Source: Pachyseris speciosa
Lineage: Eukaryota > Cnidaria > Anthozoa > Scleractinia > Pachyseridae
Assembly (NCBI GenBank): GCA_016490735.1
Contig: JAEMWC010000278.1
Coordinates: 276,001-340,000, forward strand
Direction of reading: 5' to 3'
DNA length: 64,000 bases
Position 1 is the stretch's first letter. Each line of letters starts with the position of its first letter. The translations under genes and the position numbers were made by a program. Below the pieces are notes generated by a model. It was not told the origin of the DNA. It was given only the letters and a program-made list of their open reading frames with translations, and did not search any database. Shown piece after piece: positions 49,560 to 61,148 of this stretch.

Positions 49560-50341
49560 ACAAAATACGATTTAAGTGCCAAGCATTTACAAACAAGACC
49601 CTTATAAGATAATTTGTCAGCTGATTTGTGAGTAGATTTCATCAAGGGAAGAATGAACACATCTCAGACGAGCGTTCTATAGCCTGTGCAGATGTTAAGT
49701 CTGAAATCTGGATGTAAAAATTGAACTATACTCACATAATTCTATAAAACTAACGTATAGCATGAACGATCAATTGTGATTAACAAATTATGTCAATTCT
49801 TAGGTAACGTACGTTCTTTCTTTTTAAGAAAGTACGAGATTGACCATATAGAAACAGCAACCACAAAACAATCATATTGGCTGTTTTTCGCATAAAGGCT
49901 TTTAAAAAATAAAAACTAATATATAGAAGATAAATATAACATAGTTCGCCCTTTCATCGTTCTATTTTGATATAGCTTGAGCCGGACGACTTAGCAGTTT
50001 GACGATTACGCCAAAGCCCATTTTAAGATGAGAGCCCTAAACATTACGACACGAACAGGTGTCCACGTTCTGCACTGGTCCTCTCTCCAAGAGATCATAA
50101 ACATAAACCGTATGCTTTACGCACACTCCGAGTTTCTAATCGTCCGCTCTACCTATATATGCTTTCATTTAGATTATTGTTTAAGATAAAAGGGGTTCTT
50201 AAGGAATATGCGAGAAAAGCTGGGTTTGATTAGGGCTACTGGGATTCCGGGAAGAAAACTGGGGGCAACAATGTGTGGTTACTCCAATTTTCTTTTTAAA
50301 TTCTAACAACCCTTGCGAAGATCTGCTATTCTCCTAGCCCC

Positions 50342-50398
<57 letters not shown>

Positions 50399-51725
50399 GA
50401 TTGCGTCAACATCGAGGTTAGTAGTTTGTGTAAGTATGTGAGAAACAGTCCTGAAAGGCTGCTTAAGACAACTGAAAAGATGTAGTCCATGGGCCAGAGC
50501 AGCTGCTCGGTACCACTGAAGGGGAGAAAATGTGAGTGATATCTGATGAAAGTTTATATCAAGGACTTTTCAAATTCACTTGATAGCAATCGTCAAAGAG
50601 TAGCTTTCAGATTTTTTCGTGTACTCGTTTTTTTCAAAAATATTGCTGTAACATGGAAACGAGGCTAACATTAAAACACTTATTTTAAATGCGTTCTTTA
50701 TTTATTATATTAATAAACAATTACATTTTACAGTAAACAGCATTTCTGGACATTTTTTGGTTAAAATTCCAACTTTATTTAACAAATAAATAAGCCTCGC
50801 CTGTGATCTGTTCTGTTGTAAAGCACGTAGGAAGCGGATAGAGCACGAAAGAAGTGTAGGGGAAACACGAGACGTAGTCGAGTGTTTTCCCTACTTCTTG
50901 AGTGCTCTATCCGCTTCCTAAGTGCTTTACAACAGAACAGATCACAGGCGAGGCTTCTTTATTTGTTTTATAATAAAGAATTTCTTAATTTCCTCACGCA
51001 TTCGGCTGAAATTTTCGGAAAACTTTATTTTCCTAATCGTACGAGTGGCGTCAGCCGTACATCCTCCGTACATCTGTACTCTGATAAGGTACGCTAAAAC
51101 AGACCAATCACAATCCTTGTTAGAATGGTTCAAAACATTTTATTGGTTGAAACAGACGTCCAAAGCTGTCAAAATGTCAAATCATCAAAGTTCAGAAACC
51201 ATCAAAGTGCGAGTAGTCGCGAGTAGTTTTTTGGCCTAAAATCGGGATCGAAAAGCAAATTGTTCAGTAAAATCCAGCTGAAATTCGCTAAAAAAGCTGT
51301 AAAGATCAAGAGCTAGATTTAAAAGATACTCAGGAAGATAAATTTCCGAGTGATAAACGGAATAGCAAAATAGGTTTCACGTGAAAAGCTTAAAACTTGG
51401 ATCGACTTCGATGGAGCCCGGCATAGCTGAATTGTGTGGTTGAAAAAGAAAATGATTCAACGCCTCAAGGGCTTTTACTTTACCACGGCATCTTGCAGCT
51501 CACCAAAAAAGGTTTACAGAACAGTTTACCATTAATGAGAGGAACGAGTAACTCAAACTCGGTAGAAACCGTTGGGACAAACGGTTTGTTGTTTACGGAG
51601 GCCTGTTTTTAGTGGATGTGTATTTTCAAGTGGTGGAAACCTCAGTCTACAGCGCAGGTAAATAAATTGAAGCTTTGAACATTTGGTTTGATCTTTGTTA
51701 CTTTTGTTCAGGACTGAAACTCATA
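49560..51725. repeat. Right arm of 2.2-kb inverted repeat
   Basis: Mirror of 46126-48322, including the hairpin (50781-50967) and a shorter microsatellite (50347-50398). Confidence 0.93.
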
Positions 51726-51885
51726 TTTATCTCTCGACTGTATGTAAATAATAATCATCTACACTCGTTTTGGACGCAAATTAAAAAGTAGTTGAGTTGT
51801 TTGTATGTTTGGCTTGCGAAGGAAAGTGTTTTTACTTCGCTTGGCTGACTGTTTTTCGACGTGCCTCGGCATTGTTGAGAAAATT

Positions 51886-52134
51886 TTACCCTTCTGTTTT
51901 TAACATGTAATTGGAATGAGTCCTCGTGAAATTAAGGGTTAATATCACTTGCGTTTCCAGAGTTTGCTGAAATTGCCCTTGTCGCTGCGCGACTCGCACA
52001 ATTTCAGCAACTTGTAATTCCGAAAACACCCGTGATATTAATATCACGCTGTTATTTGTGGTGTTACTCGCAGAAGCATCTTCCAAATCCATTGAGGCTA
52101 AGAGCTCGTTTTCATACTCGATTTCTGGGTCGTA
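51886..52134 (-). pseudogene. Unrecognised protein N-terminus, possible transposon relic
   Basis: Minus strand reads YDPEIEYENELLASMDLEDA then ISRVFSELQVAEIVRVAQR, ending at TAA near 51886. A TGA lies just upstream of the first residues. The acidic start followed by a helix of this kind resembles N-termini of tyrosine-recombinase (Crypton-like) or related repeat proteins in corals, but I am not sure. No catalytic region follows. Confidence 0.3.
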
Positions 52135-52807
52135 TAAGACGCCTCACTCAAAATAAAAACCGAGGGAAAAATTCGGAAATTGGTCGGCCACTTTTCATTT
52201 GGGTCGACTCGATTTGCATGAGACCGTAGCCGGCCGTGCATCTGTACTCTGATAAAGTACGCTGTTTTAACCAATCAGAGCGCGCGTTATATCAAAACTT
52301 TATTATAATAGTTAATTAAAAAGATAGCAAATGAAACCATGAAGCTCAAACTTGTGTAAGTTTCACTGCATAATAAGTACTTTAAGGTTCTTGTCAAATT
52401 TTCCCATTTTAGACGCTTTTTGCCAAGTAACATAGAGAAATTAGGCTTTTAAAAGTCATAGGCAACACTTTTAAGTAGCTCACTAGTTTAGATCAGAATA
52501 AAATACTTACTAACGTTCGAGAGTTGCCGATCGAAACTTGACTGCTATCAGTACAATTGCAATTGTTTTATTCCAATAGACCAAACTAAACGACCTCGCT
52601 ATAAAACTTGTATTATTCACTGTTCAGTGAAATGATGAAAGTTTGCTAATTAGATCTAAAGATCTCGATTCTTGGTAGTCTAGTACTATTGAAGGCGGCT
52701 ACAATTAGAAATCATACTAGCCATCGCTTCATCTGGCAAAGAATCAGGCTAAGGAACGAGAAATTCCCGTAGTCAGTTATCACAGGAAATGCCGTAGTCT
52801 TTCTTCA
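52135..52807. other. No recognised gene
   Basis: AT-rich. 52235-52310 (CATCTGTACTCTGATAAAGT and CCAATCAGAGCGCGCGTTAT) resembles a segment of the palindrome arms near 46755, suggesting a shared repeat. Confidence 0.4.
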
Positions 52808-55440
52808 ATGACGCGAGAATTGGAGAGCATTCATCAAACAAGGGAGGATGCGAAGCAGATTCCTGAGTTTGATGTGGAAAGCGAACAGCAAAGACCTCGT
52901 CGGCAAGAGCTAAGCACGAGTAGAACTTCCGAAAATGTCCAATTTTTCGTGAAAAGAAAAATAGATATAAAAAGGTACAAGAAAACGCAATCCTTTGACT
53001 CAGTTCGTTGACTCGACTGCTGATGCCTCGATTAGAAAAGCTGCTATTGGTAAGGGTGATAGTAGAATTTCTGGCTTTGCCTCTCGTGATTTGCCCTATC
53101 GAGACAAAGCAAGTAAGACGTCATACCACAGCCGTGCGTGCGAATTATAGGGAGCTTAAGGAGAGACGACGGCATCGGCAACGAAATCGTCATTTCAAAA
53201 TGTAACTTCTCGTTATTGTAACTCTTTCGTGATTGTTCCAATTTGTTTAACTTGTAAAATGCTGGCGAAATATATCCTGGAGCCAAATTGGTAAAAACGA
53301 CGTTGAAGTTGGGAAAAAAGAGAGAACAGTTGACCGTCATACGCTCACATTCTCAACAAAACCTAAAATTTGGTCATTTTACGTTGTTGTTTTGCTGAGG
53401 ACGGCAAAGAAATGTACCAAACGCACGTTCATGCAGAGCGATTGTTTCTGCTCATTAAGCCTATTGTTTTGTGGGGTTCTCGTTGTCGTCTCCGTCCTCC
53501 TTGCTCAAGCTCTCTAATATTGACGGGATAGCAATGGTCCAAAATATACATTACTTGCCAAAAATTTTGGATGATTTTAATTTCGGACAAGAAAAAAGTG
53601 TCCGAAAATAAAACCGTCCAAAATTTGAAGCGTCCCAAAGTTTTACAGAACAGTGTAAAACTTTTAAGTGCTTTCTTGGGCGACGCCATCACTTGTATTC
53701 AACACCAACTGATATACATCACATAGCTAGAACTTGGATTACGCTTTGCTCGTTCTTTTTATCACTAGAAAGCAAAAAACATGTTTCTTTTATGAAAAAC
53801 ACATAATGAAGATAAATTCCTTTTTGAGCTCCAAAGCCCTTAGTTTCCTTTATGGAGCGAACTCTAGTGGAGACATTGCTTTAGATAACTGCTCAACAGA
53901 ATTTGCACTATATCTCGTCGGTGACATCTGTAAAACCTTGAAGGTGCAGTAAAAGTATCATTTTCACAGATGTTGTTTCCGTCCTATTCCTGTCTTGCAG
54001 GCGTAAATGTACTTTAGCCATGTTTCAGCAAAGTGTCCAAAATTTGCCCGAAATTAGATAAAAAGTGTCCGAAAATTAAACGTCTGAAATAAAACATTCA
54101 AAAATTTAAAGTAGTTTTAGAGGCAACCATAAAACATTGGCTGAAGTGGCTGACAGTAAGAAGTCAATGGTTTTGCTTGAAGAAACGGACAGCAAGCGTA
54201 TTGACATGGTCTATGACGTTTACAGAGATAGTTCGATAAAGAATGCCGAGAGAGAAAAGAGAGGCTCACAAAGAGGTCATGAATACAGAAACATCAAGAC
54301 AGACCACAAGATACATCAATGGCGGAATTCCTATCCAGTTCCAGGAATAAATCGCTTCTGATCAACTACATTTCAAAAGAGTGGCAAAAACGAGAGGCGC
54401 AGAGAGAGGCTCGCTGGAAAGACAATCATTGTAACAACCGAGGATCACTGCTACGAAGTCTCCTTAGTCGGAGCAACAACAAGGGACGAGCTAAGGTTGA
54501 CACAAGAGGAAGCAGATACTAAAGTGTTTCTCCATGCAGCAGCAGGATGCAGAGCTGTCGTTATTACGTTAGAACATACTGACCTATTTGTTCTCTCTTT
54601 GGCCTTTGAAGGCTTCATCCCATGCCCTGTGTTTGTCCTGAACGTAGTCAACAGACTCGAACAACATACATGGATGTGTCAAGCATTGCTCGGATGCTGG
54701 ATTCAGAACTGTGCAGATCTCACCCTAGTCTCCATTCCTTCTCTAGCTGCGACAGTGACATTGCTTTTTCAGGAAATGGCGAGGTAACAGCTTTGAAGTT
54801 TGTTAAACAAAGTGGAACCCCCATTTCAAGAAATAGGCATGGAGTGAAAACTCACAGATGAAAGATTTGTAAAGCTCCAAGAGTTGACCTGCAGGATGAA
54901 CAGCTTCACCACAAAGACCTATGATATCAACGAACTGCGCTATTGGTATGGGGAGTTTATGTTTTGTTTGATTGATTGGTTGATTTTAGTTCATTGATTG
55001 TTTGATTGATTGATGATTATCTAATGGTCTTAGGCTGTTTGATTACCAAATTATTATGGAGCCTGTGTTATTCTGTGCCAAACTAGGCAAAGTTGACTCG
55101 AACCAGCTACCTCCCTGGGCAGATTGTTTAAAGATGCTCTCCTTGAGAGCAAACTATCAAGCAGCTGTTTGGAGAAGAGGTCTGCAGAACTGCCCTCAAG
55201 TCCCTTCACCAGTTGGCCATGGATGGATTGGAAAGGACGGCAACTTATCCATCAAATGGATGAGTGGAGAACCAGCCCCTGAAGCTCTTCTTGAGTTTCT
55301 CTTCTGTTCTTCATAGTTATCCTAGATCATGCGAGCTACCCACCTGTACCTGCCTTTCAAATGGCCTTAAATACAGTGGCACTGTCACGGCAATTCTTGT
55401 CATACGTTGTTCAAATCGTGAGGAAGTACTTTTTTTCTAT
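52808..55440 (+). pseudogene. Relic of a large transposon-associated protein
   Basis: Decayed plus-strand coding over about 2.6 kb with many frameshifts. Pieces in order: ADASIRKAAIGKGDSRIS with ASRDL and YHSRAC (52990-53155); IDMVYDVYRDSSIKNAERE and HKIHQWR (54137-54320); FLSSSRNKSLLINYISKEWQ (54322-54400); LTQEEADTKVFLHAAA and VVITLEHTDLFVLSLAF (54493-54610); FVKLQELTCRMNSF with INELRY (54868-54945); NQLPPWADCLKM, RANYQAAVWRRGLQ, WMSGEPAPEALLEFL and CELPTCTCLSNGLK (55095-55370). Order and wording match a large, repeated, uncharacterised protein family common in coral and fish genomes, as I remember it. A roughly 90-bp GATT-rich insertion splits it near 54950-55040. Not functional. Confidence 0.6.
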
Positions 55441-55791
55441 TACGTGATCGGCCCTTCTAACACAAAGAAGTAGATTTCAAATTATTTCTTGGACGGAAGA
55501 AGTATTATTTTATTACAATTTTTCCTAGACACAACAACGAAACTTGAAACTTATTGTGACACTTGAAAAAGTTAACCTAATTTTTTCAAGTTGCACTCCA
55601 TTTCCTCCTCACATCCGTGGCCATAGACAACCGCAAGTACTATGTTTGGGTCCAGACCAAAATTACGTGACAGTGCCCCGAGATGTACCGGCTTTGCAAC
55701 TGCAACAATCGTGCTGATAAAAAGATCCTGCTGAAGAGGCGGAGATGCTTGATGACGAATGTTTCGACGACCAGGAGGATGAAGAAGATCA
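55441..55791. other. No firm gene
   Basis: Overlapping frames on both strands (101 codons minus, 55572-55877). A plus-strand acidic frame with EEAEMLDDECFDDQEDEED runs into the MITE at 55792 and could be a captured exon or chance. Confidence 0.3.
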
Positions 55792-56236
55792 GGGGCAACC
55801 AACGACAAGTTTCGGTAGATATCTGTTCGGTGGAGGGTAATTCGCCTTGGGCTTTCGGCGTCGATTAAAGAGTACACTCAAATTTTCGTAACTAAAACGT
55901 GGCCTAAAAGATTCGCAATTGGGAAATCATAACCCCTGAAGTTTTCGGAAAGGTCGTAATTGCTGTTTTTGGCAGTCAAAAACGTCAGCTAGCATTTTCG
56001 GAAAGAAAATAGTTCCCTAGAAAGGTCGTGGAAAGCTCATTTCAATTTGCATTTTCTCAAAGGAAGATTTTGTTTCCTAACATTTTCGGGCAATTAAAAC
56101 TTCAGCTAGGGAATCCGAACAGATGAACTTCTTCTAGCTTATGAAAACATCACTTTAAACAGACTTCAAACACCATAAGGTACTTAAAAAATGCCTGTCT
56201 ACAGCTTTTGGTTGATTTGGCTCGTTGGGTGCCCCT
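55792..56236. mobile_element. 445-bp MITE, GGGGCAACCAACG ends
   Basis: Left end GGGGCAACCAACGACAAGTT; right end GGCTCGTTGGGTGCCCCT. Flanks GAAGATCA and GAAGATTA differ at one base, fitting an 8-bp target duplication. An internally deleted relative lies at 63365-63498. Confidence 0.75.
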
Positions 56237-57189
56237 GGAAGATTAAGGCATTAATATTAATAGAAAGAATCCGTGAAGCTAGAAATTATTGGTCAGAAAA
56301 TTATGAAATCATCAGTACACCTCGTGAATTATGCTTTCTTTTTAAGGCAAAAGGCATTGATCTACTCCAATTTCTCTAATATTTCGTATTAATTTTTGTG
56401 CTTCTTCAGCATAAGGGAGCTTTTCAAGTGGTTTCTTAATTACATTATAAGTGCTTTGAATCAATATGTACAATACTTTCAATTTTCAAACAATTTCGCC
56501 ACAGTTTGTTTTACAATAATCGTGCCTTAACATCCAAGATGGCGGATCCAAGATGGCGGACGGGGTCTGCGAACGGGTATTAATTGAGACCTAACTGTCT
56601 TGGTAGCAATTGCATCTCACCAAATCATTGGTTTTGAATCACTTATTATCTTCTGCTTCCATCTGGTGAAAATTCTGCGAGATCAACGCAATAAAAAATA
56701 CTTAAGATATTTTGGTTGAAATTTAAATATTCAGTTTTCAGTGTTGCCATGGAATACAAATTGATAAAGCTCATATACGTTTGAACTTAATGGTTTAAGA
56801 ACTCATCTGGTAGACATTTCCAGCGTTGTCACATATAAAGTACCCTTTACGTATGGTTAATAAGCTGGGAAATAATACTTCTTAGCAGTCAGTCTGTATC
56901 CTGTTGATTCTGTAGAAATGAGTGACGTCACTTTGTCACGTGATAAATCATGTTAAGCTACTCATTTAGTACTGCTATCACACATAATATGAAACTAGAG
57001 TAATTGTAGTTTTCAAAGATGTATGGTAGCATTACTCCCCCCGAGTGGTACCGAAATGTCATTTTTGGAGGTCCTGGCCCATGGACTAATGAAAATGTTT
57101 TGGATGAAGGAGCAGATAAGGAAAATGTAAGTCGAAGAAGGCTAAGTAGTTATAGATAAAATACACTGCAGGGGCAGTAAGCAAGGGGC
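56237..57189. other. No recognised gene; tandem YY1-like motif
   Basis: TCCAAGATGGCGGA occurs twice in tandem (56535-56562). Otherwise AT-rich with no coding signal. Confidence 0.4.
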
Positions 57190-57845
57190 ACTGAAGGAAT
57201 TAGAGACCCGCAGACATGCATTGGCTGAAAAGAGGTACTTTGAAGAAACAGACTGAAGGCCTCCTAACTGCTGCACAAGACCAGGCCCTTCGGACTAATT
57301 ACTTCAAGAATAAGATTGACAAACAAGATGTTTCACCGATGTGTCGCCTATGTGGAGAATGGGAGGAAACTGTGAGCCATTTATCAATTTTATCAGAATT
57401 ATGACCTGCAATGCAACGATACCTGGTACAACCATTCCCCAGAGGCAGTGATGGAAAATGACCAAGTGAAGCTGCTGTAGGATTTCAGAATTCAAACAGA
57501 CCACCAGTTAGATCATAACAGGCCTGATATAGTAGTATTTGAGGAGGCGGGCAGAGTGTGCCACATTATCGATGTGGCGTGTTCTTTTGATACACGCATA
57601 GCATTAAAAGAACAGGAAAAGATCGACCACTATCAGGACTTAAAAATGGAAATAAAAAAGATGTGGAATTGCAGAAGCGTGTCTGTTATCCCAGTTGTAG
57701 TTCGGGGCACTTGGGGCAGGGACTAAAAACATGAGGATGTGGATTGCTAAGATAGAAACACCTGGAATTTTCAACCTACTCCAGAAAGCCTGCTTGTTGG
57801 GCGCAGCCAGAATTTTAAGAAGAACCTTAGACATCTAAGGCTATG
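57190..57845 (+). mobile_element. Retroelement C-terminal relic
   Basis: With frameshifts the plus strand reads WLKRGTLKKQTEGLLTAAQD, MCRLCGEWEETVSHL, RPDIVVFEEAGRVCHIIDVA, KEQEKIDHYQDLKMEIKKMW and VSVIPVVV. This is the zinc-knuckle (CxxC...H) plus nuclease-like tail carried by a family of coral and invertebrate non-LTR reverse transcriptases, as I recall them. Several stops and shifts make it dead. Confidence 0.7.
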
Positions 57846-58111
57846 GGAAGTAGCCTGATGATCTAGGAATACGTGACCACCAATACAACTAATGGTGTGA
57901 TAAGAAATCCTCATAATAATAATGATGATGATGATGATACGCTCGTGCAAGTCACGATTGGTTTTAATTTTGCCTCTCATTGGTTGAGAAAGTGGCGCGA
58001 GTTTTCTTGGCCAATCACAGAGCGAAGTAATGCAAAACCAAAGCAAAACGAGGATTGCTTTCGACACTCAATTGAAAACCGCTCTAATAATAGAAAGTCC
58101 AACCGTTTGCC

Positions 58112-58114
58112 GTA

Positions 58115-58146
<32 letters not shown>

Positions 58147-58242
58147 ATTATTTAAAGACCCTGAGTGTTGGTCGGGCCGGGGTTGAACCCGCGACCTCCC
58201 GCATGGTAGTCAGTAGCTCTACCAACTGAGATAACCGGTCGG
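58112..58242 (-). mobile_element. SINE head, truncated copy
   Basis: Matches 34593-34725: GTAGATGTAATTACAAAGGC through the B box (GGGTTCAACCC) to the A box (TATCTCAGTTGGTAGAGC) on the minus strand. The rest of the SINE is missing. Confidence 0.85.
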
Positions 58243-59335
58243 CGGTCATACCGGCTTACATGATTAGGATAATTTGTATTTGTTGGAAATAGTTTACAAT
58301 AAATTTGAGCAATACTGGAATAATTATTTGTACAGTGCTAAACCATTTACATAGGCCTCCATCCTACGTTGTTACAGATTTCCTGTATTTTTTTTCTAGT
58401 GATAAACCCATATAATTTGAGATCACAGATACGACTTCTGATTCCCAAGAGAAACAAACAGATCTAAACAAACAAAAAAACTAACAAACAAACAAACGAA
58501 AACAGATAAACAGCCCCTGGAATCAAACCTTTCGTAGCGACCAAACTAAGATTGACATTTTTGGCGGTCGCTTAAGGAGAATCAAATACTGTGTCAAGAG
58601 CTTTATACTAAAAATTTTTGGAGCTGCAGGCCGAAATTTCATGCGATTCCTACGAATATTTCGGTTTTGAAGCAAATTCATATTTTAGAATAGAAATCTT
58701 CTTACGTAATTTCATTGTTTTTGATCAGAGAAACTTCGAAGATTTCTTCGTTTTAGCAGGAAAGGACAGGACAGAACAAAACAGGACATCTGGGGTAGAA
58801 AATGACTAAATGTCCTGCTTACCGGCGGCCAGTTTAAAAGTCGCTTTAAAACTAACTGTTACTTTGCTTCGACTGTAATTTAATAAAGCCCTTGAAAAAA
58901 AAAACTTTCAAACATGCGGGAGACTCAGTAGTTCAGGCAACAGGCTGGCCTTTGAGTTGTAATAAACGCAACCATGAACCACTTCAGACCGAGGAGGGCG
59001 TATTCTTTCCCCGCAAGACGGGAGCCCACCCGTTCAATGCCGAACTTCCAACTCCCTGTTGCCGCACAAAGTATTGCTGGAACTTGCTGCAGTCGTCACG
59101 TTTCTCGTTGAAGAATTCATTAAGCCACCAGATACAGCCTATACTATACCTCCCGCCCGTAGCTATTTTCTATTTTTATTTCTCTATTTTTCTTTCTATT
59201 TTCCGTGACTGATGAATCGAATTCGACCCCCAACCGCCAATTGGTGGACCTGAACAAGGGTCGTTTGGATCGCAAAGACGTGCCTTGAAGAGCATCGTGG
59301 ATCTATTAAGCTATATCAAGGCCACTAAGATGTTT
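58243..59335. other. No recognised gene; simple AAAC repeat
   Basis: (AAAC)n-like run at 58452-58503 and ACAGGACAGAACAAAACAGG near 58767. The right part is the 3' flank of TRAF gene 2. A 106-codon plus-strand frame (58892-59212) is unrecognised. Confidence 0.4.
59175..59180 (-). terminator. Candidate poly(A) signal of TRAF gene 2
   Basis: TTTATT on the plus strand reads AATAAA on the minus strand, about 155 bp past the stop codon. Confidence 0.4.
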
Positions 59336-61117
59336 TTACAAATCAGACGTATCCACTATAATCCGAAGAAACAAAGTGTCGTCTCTCACATAAGCGTGAT
59401 TATTCAGTTCAGCCAAGGAGCAGAACATGGGACACCCGCTTGCTATGTTGGTTTCTCTTCTTGGCCTCTGGAAGGATGAGCTGCTTGGGTCAGGCCGAAA
59501 GGCGTCAATGACGTGTTCCACATTGTCATGGTCCAACAACATGAATGTAACCTTCTGTCTAAAGGGCCAGCGGAGTAACGCATCGTACTGTCCACGCATG
59601 ACAACAAAGAAAACTGAGATGTGTGTTCCTCGCCCCATGCCGTCTCCGTTTAAGTAGATGCGCGCGCACATCTTGTAGCCATAACGACTGGTAAAGAAGC
59701 AGGGACTGTAAAACGATACCTGCTGACCGCTGACCGCCTCATTTCTCCTGCGGGCATATTCATTTACCTTCCAGAGAAGTTGTCCATCGTAGCTTGAAAA
59801 CTCCTGCTGACTGATGTACTCCTCTAAATCAGCGAGGGTGACATTTCTAAGAGCCAGCGTGTGCTCAATGGAATCTATCCGCCGCTCCAACCTTCTGACG
59901 GTCTCCTGTACAGTATCAAGTTGCCGTCTTAAGTTTCCTGCATCTCGGTTTGACTGTTCTATTGTGCGATTATTCTCGACCAAAAGAACCTCGTGATCAG
60001 CGGCCCTGTTCTCCAAGTTAACAAGCCTTCGTGTAACCTCAGCGTTTTTGTCCACCATCATTTGAAGCAGCAGACCCTTGAGCAGATGCTGCAGCAGCTG
60101 CGAAATTCCCTGAATCCAGCTTCCTTTCCAGCGAGGTGATTCTTTCGCTGTGTTCTCGGCATTTTTCGCGCAAACCCCTGTTTTCCGCTGTACCAGTTTG
60201 CACTTGAGCGAGTATATCGGAAATAATACTGTCGTAGTTTATGACAAGGTGCGGGCTTGTGGACATCATTCTAGGATTATTCGTCAAAACTGCTTCAATC
60301 TCTCGGCCCATTTGCAGTGCATATTGCAACACCAGGGTGGTATGGTAAGGGTTTGCTTTCTTCAGATGTTCTTTCTTTTGCCTGTGGCTAAGGACCTGTG
60401 CCAAAACAATAAACAGGCAATAAGAAAACGGTGAAGCATATTTTTGTACCAAAAACAATTACTGGAAAGAGAAAAGAAATAAAGGAAGAATATAATGCTT
60501 CTGTCTAATTAGTATGTGTAGCTTAAACGTGAGGTTTTTCAATATATGTTCCTCTCCTCTTTGCCGCAAAAATGTGGTTGGACGAAAGATTCTCAGATAA
60601 AAAGGTCGATACCACAGAACTTTCACTCAAATTCTGCGTCTAATAACATCCATCTTCCGTTCTTTTGTTTCCCGTTGTTTTCATGTCATTTTGCAATGAA
60701 TAGAGCGGCGTTTTCATTCACGTGACTACCAGCCATATTGGTTGGTGAAAAAAAAAAAAAAGAAAGAAACTATTTGCATAAGAATAGAGTTCAGTTCCCA
60801 GAGATTTAGTTTGGGACACCAACATAGCCGCTGTTTCTTTGTTTTGGGACACCAACATGGCCACCGTGGCGTCATGTGAAAACACCCTATAAGGAATTTT
60901 TATAATTTTCGCCCAAACAATAACATTAGATGATTTTGATTGAGAACGAAAATGTACCTGGGAAGCAGGGATGGCGAAGTGATAAGAACACACGCCTCCA
61001 ACCGATGTGGCCTGGGTTCTATTCAATTCCCGGACTCGACGTCATGTGTGGTTTGAGTATGTTGCTAGTTCTCTTCTCTGATCCGAGAGGTTTTCCTTTC
61101 TCCTCAAAAACCAACAC

Positions 61118-61148
<31 letters not shown>

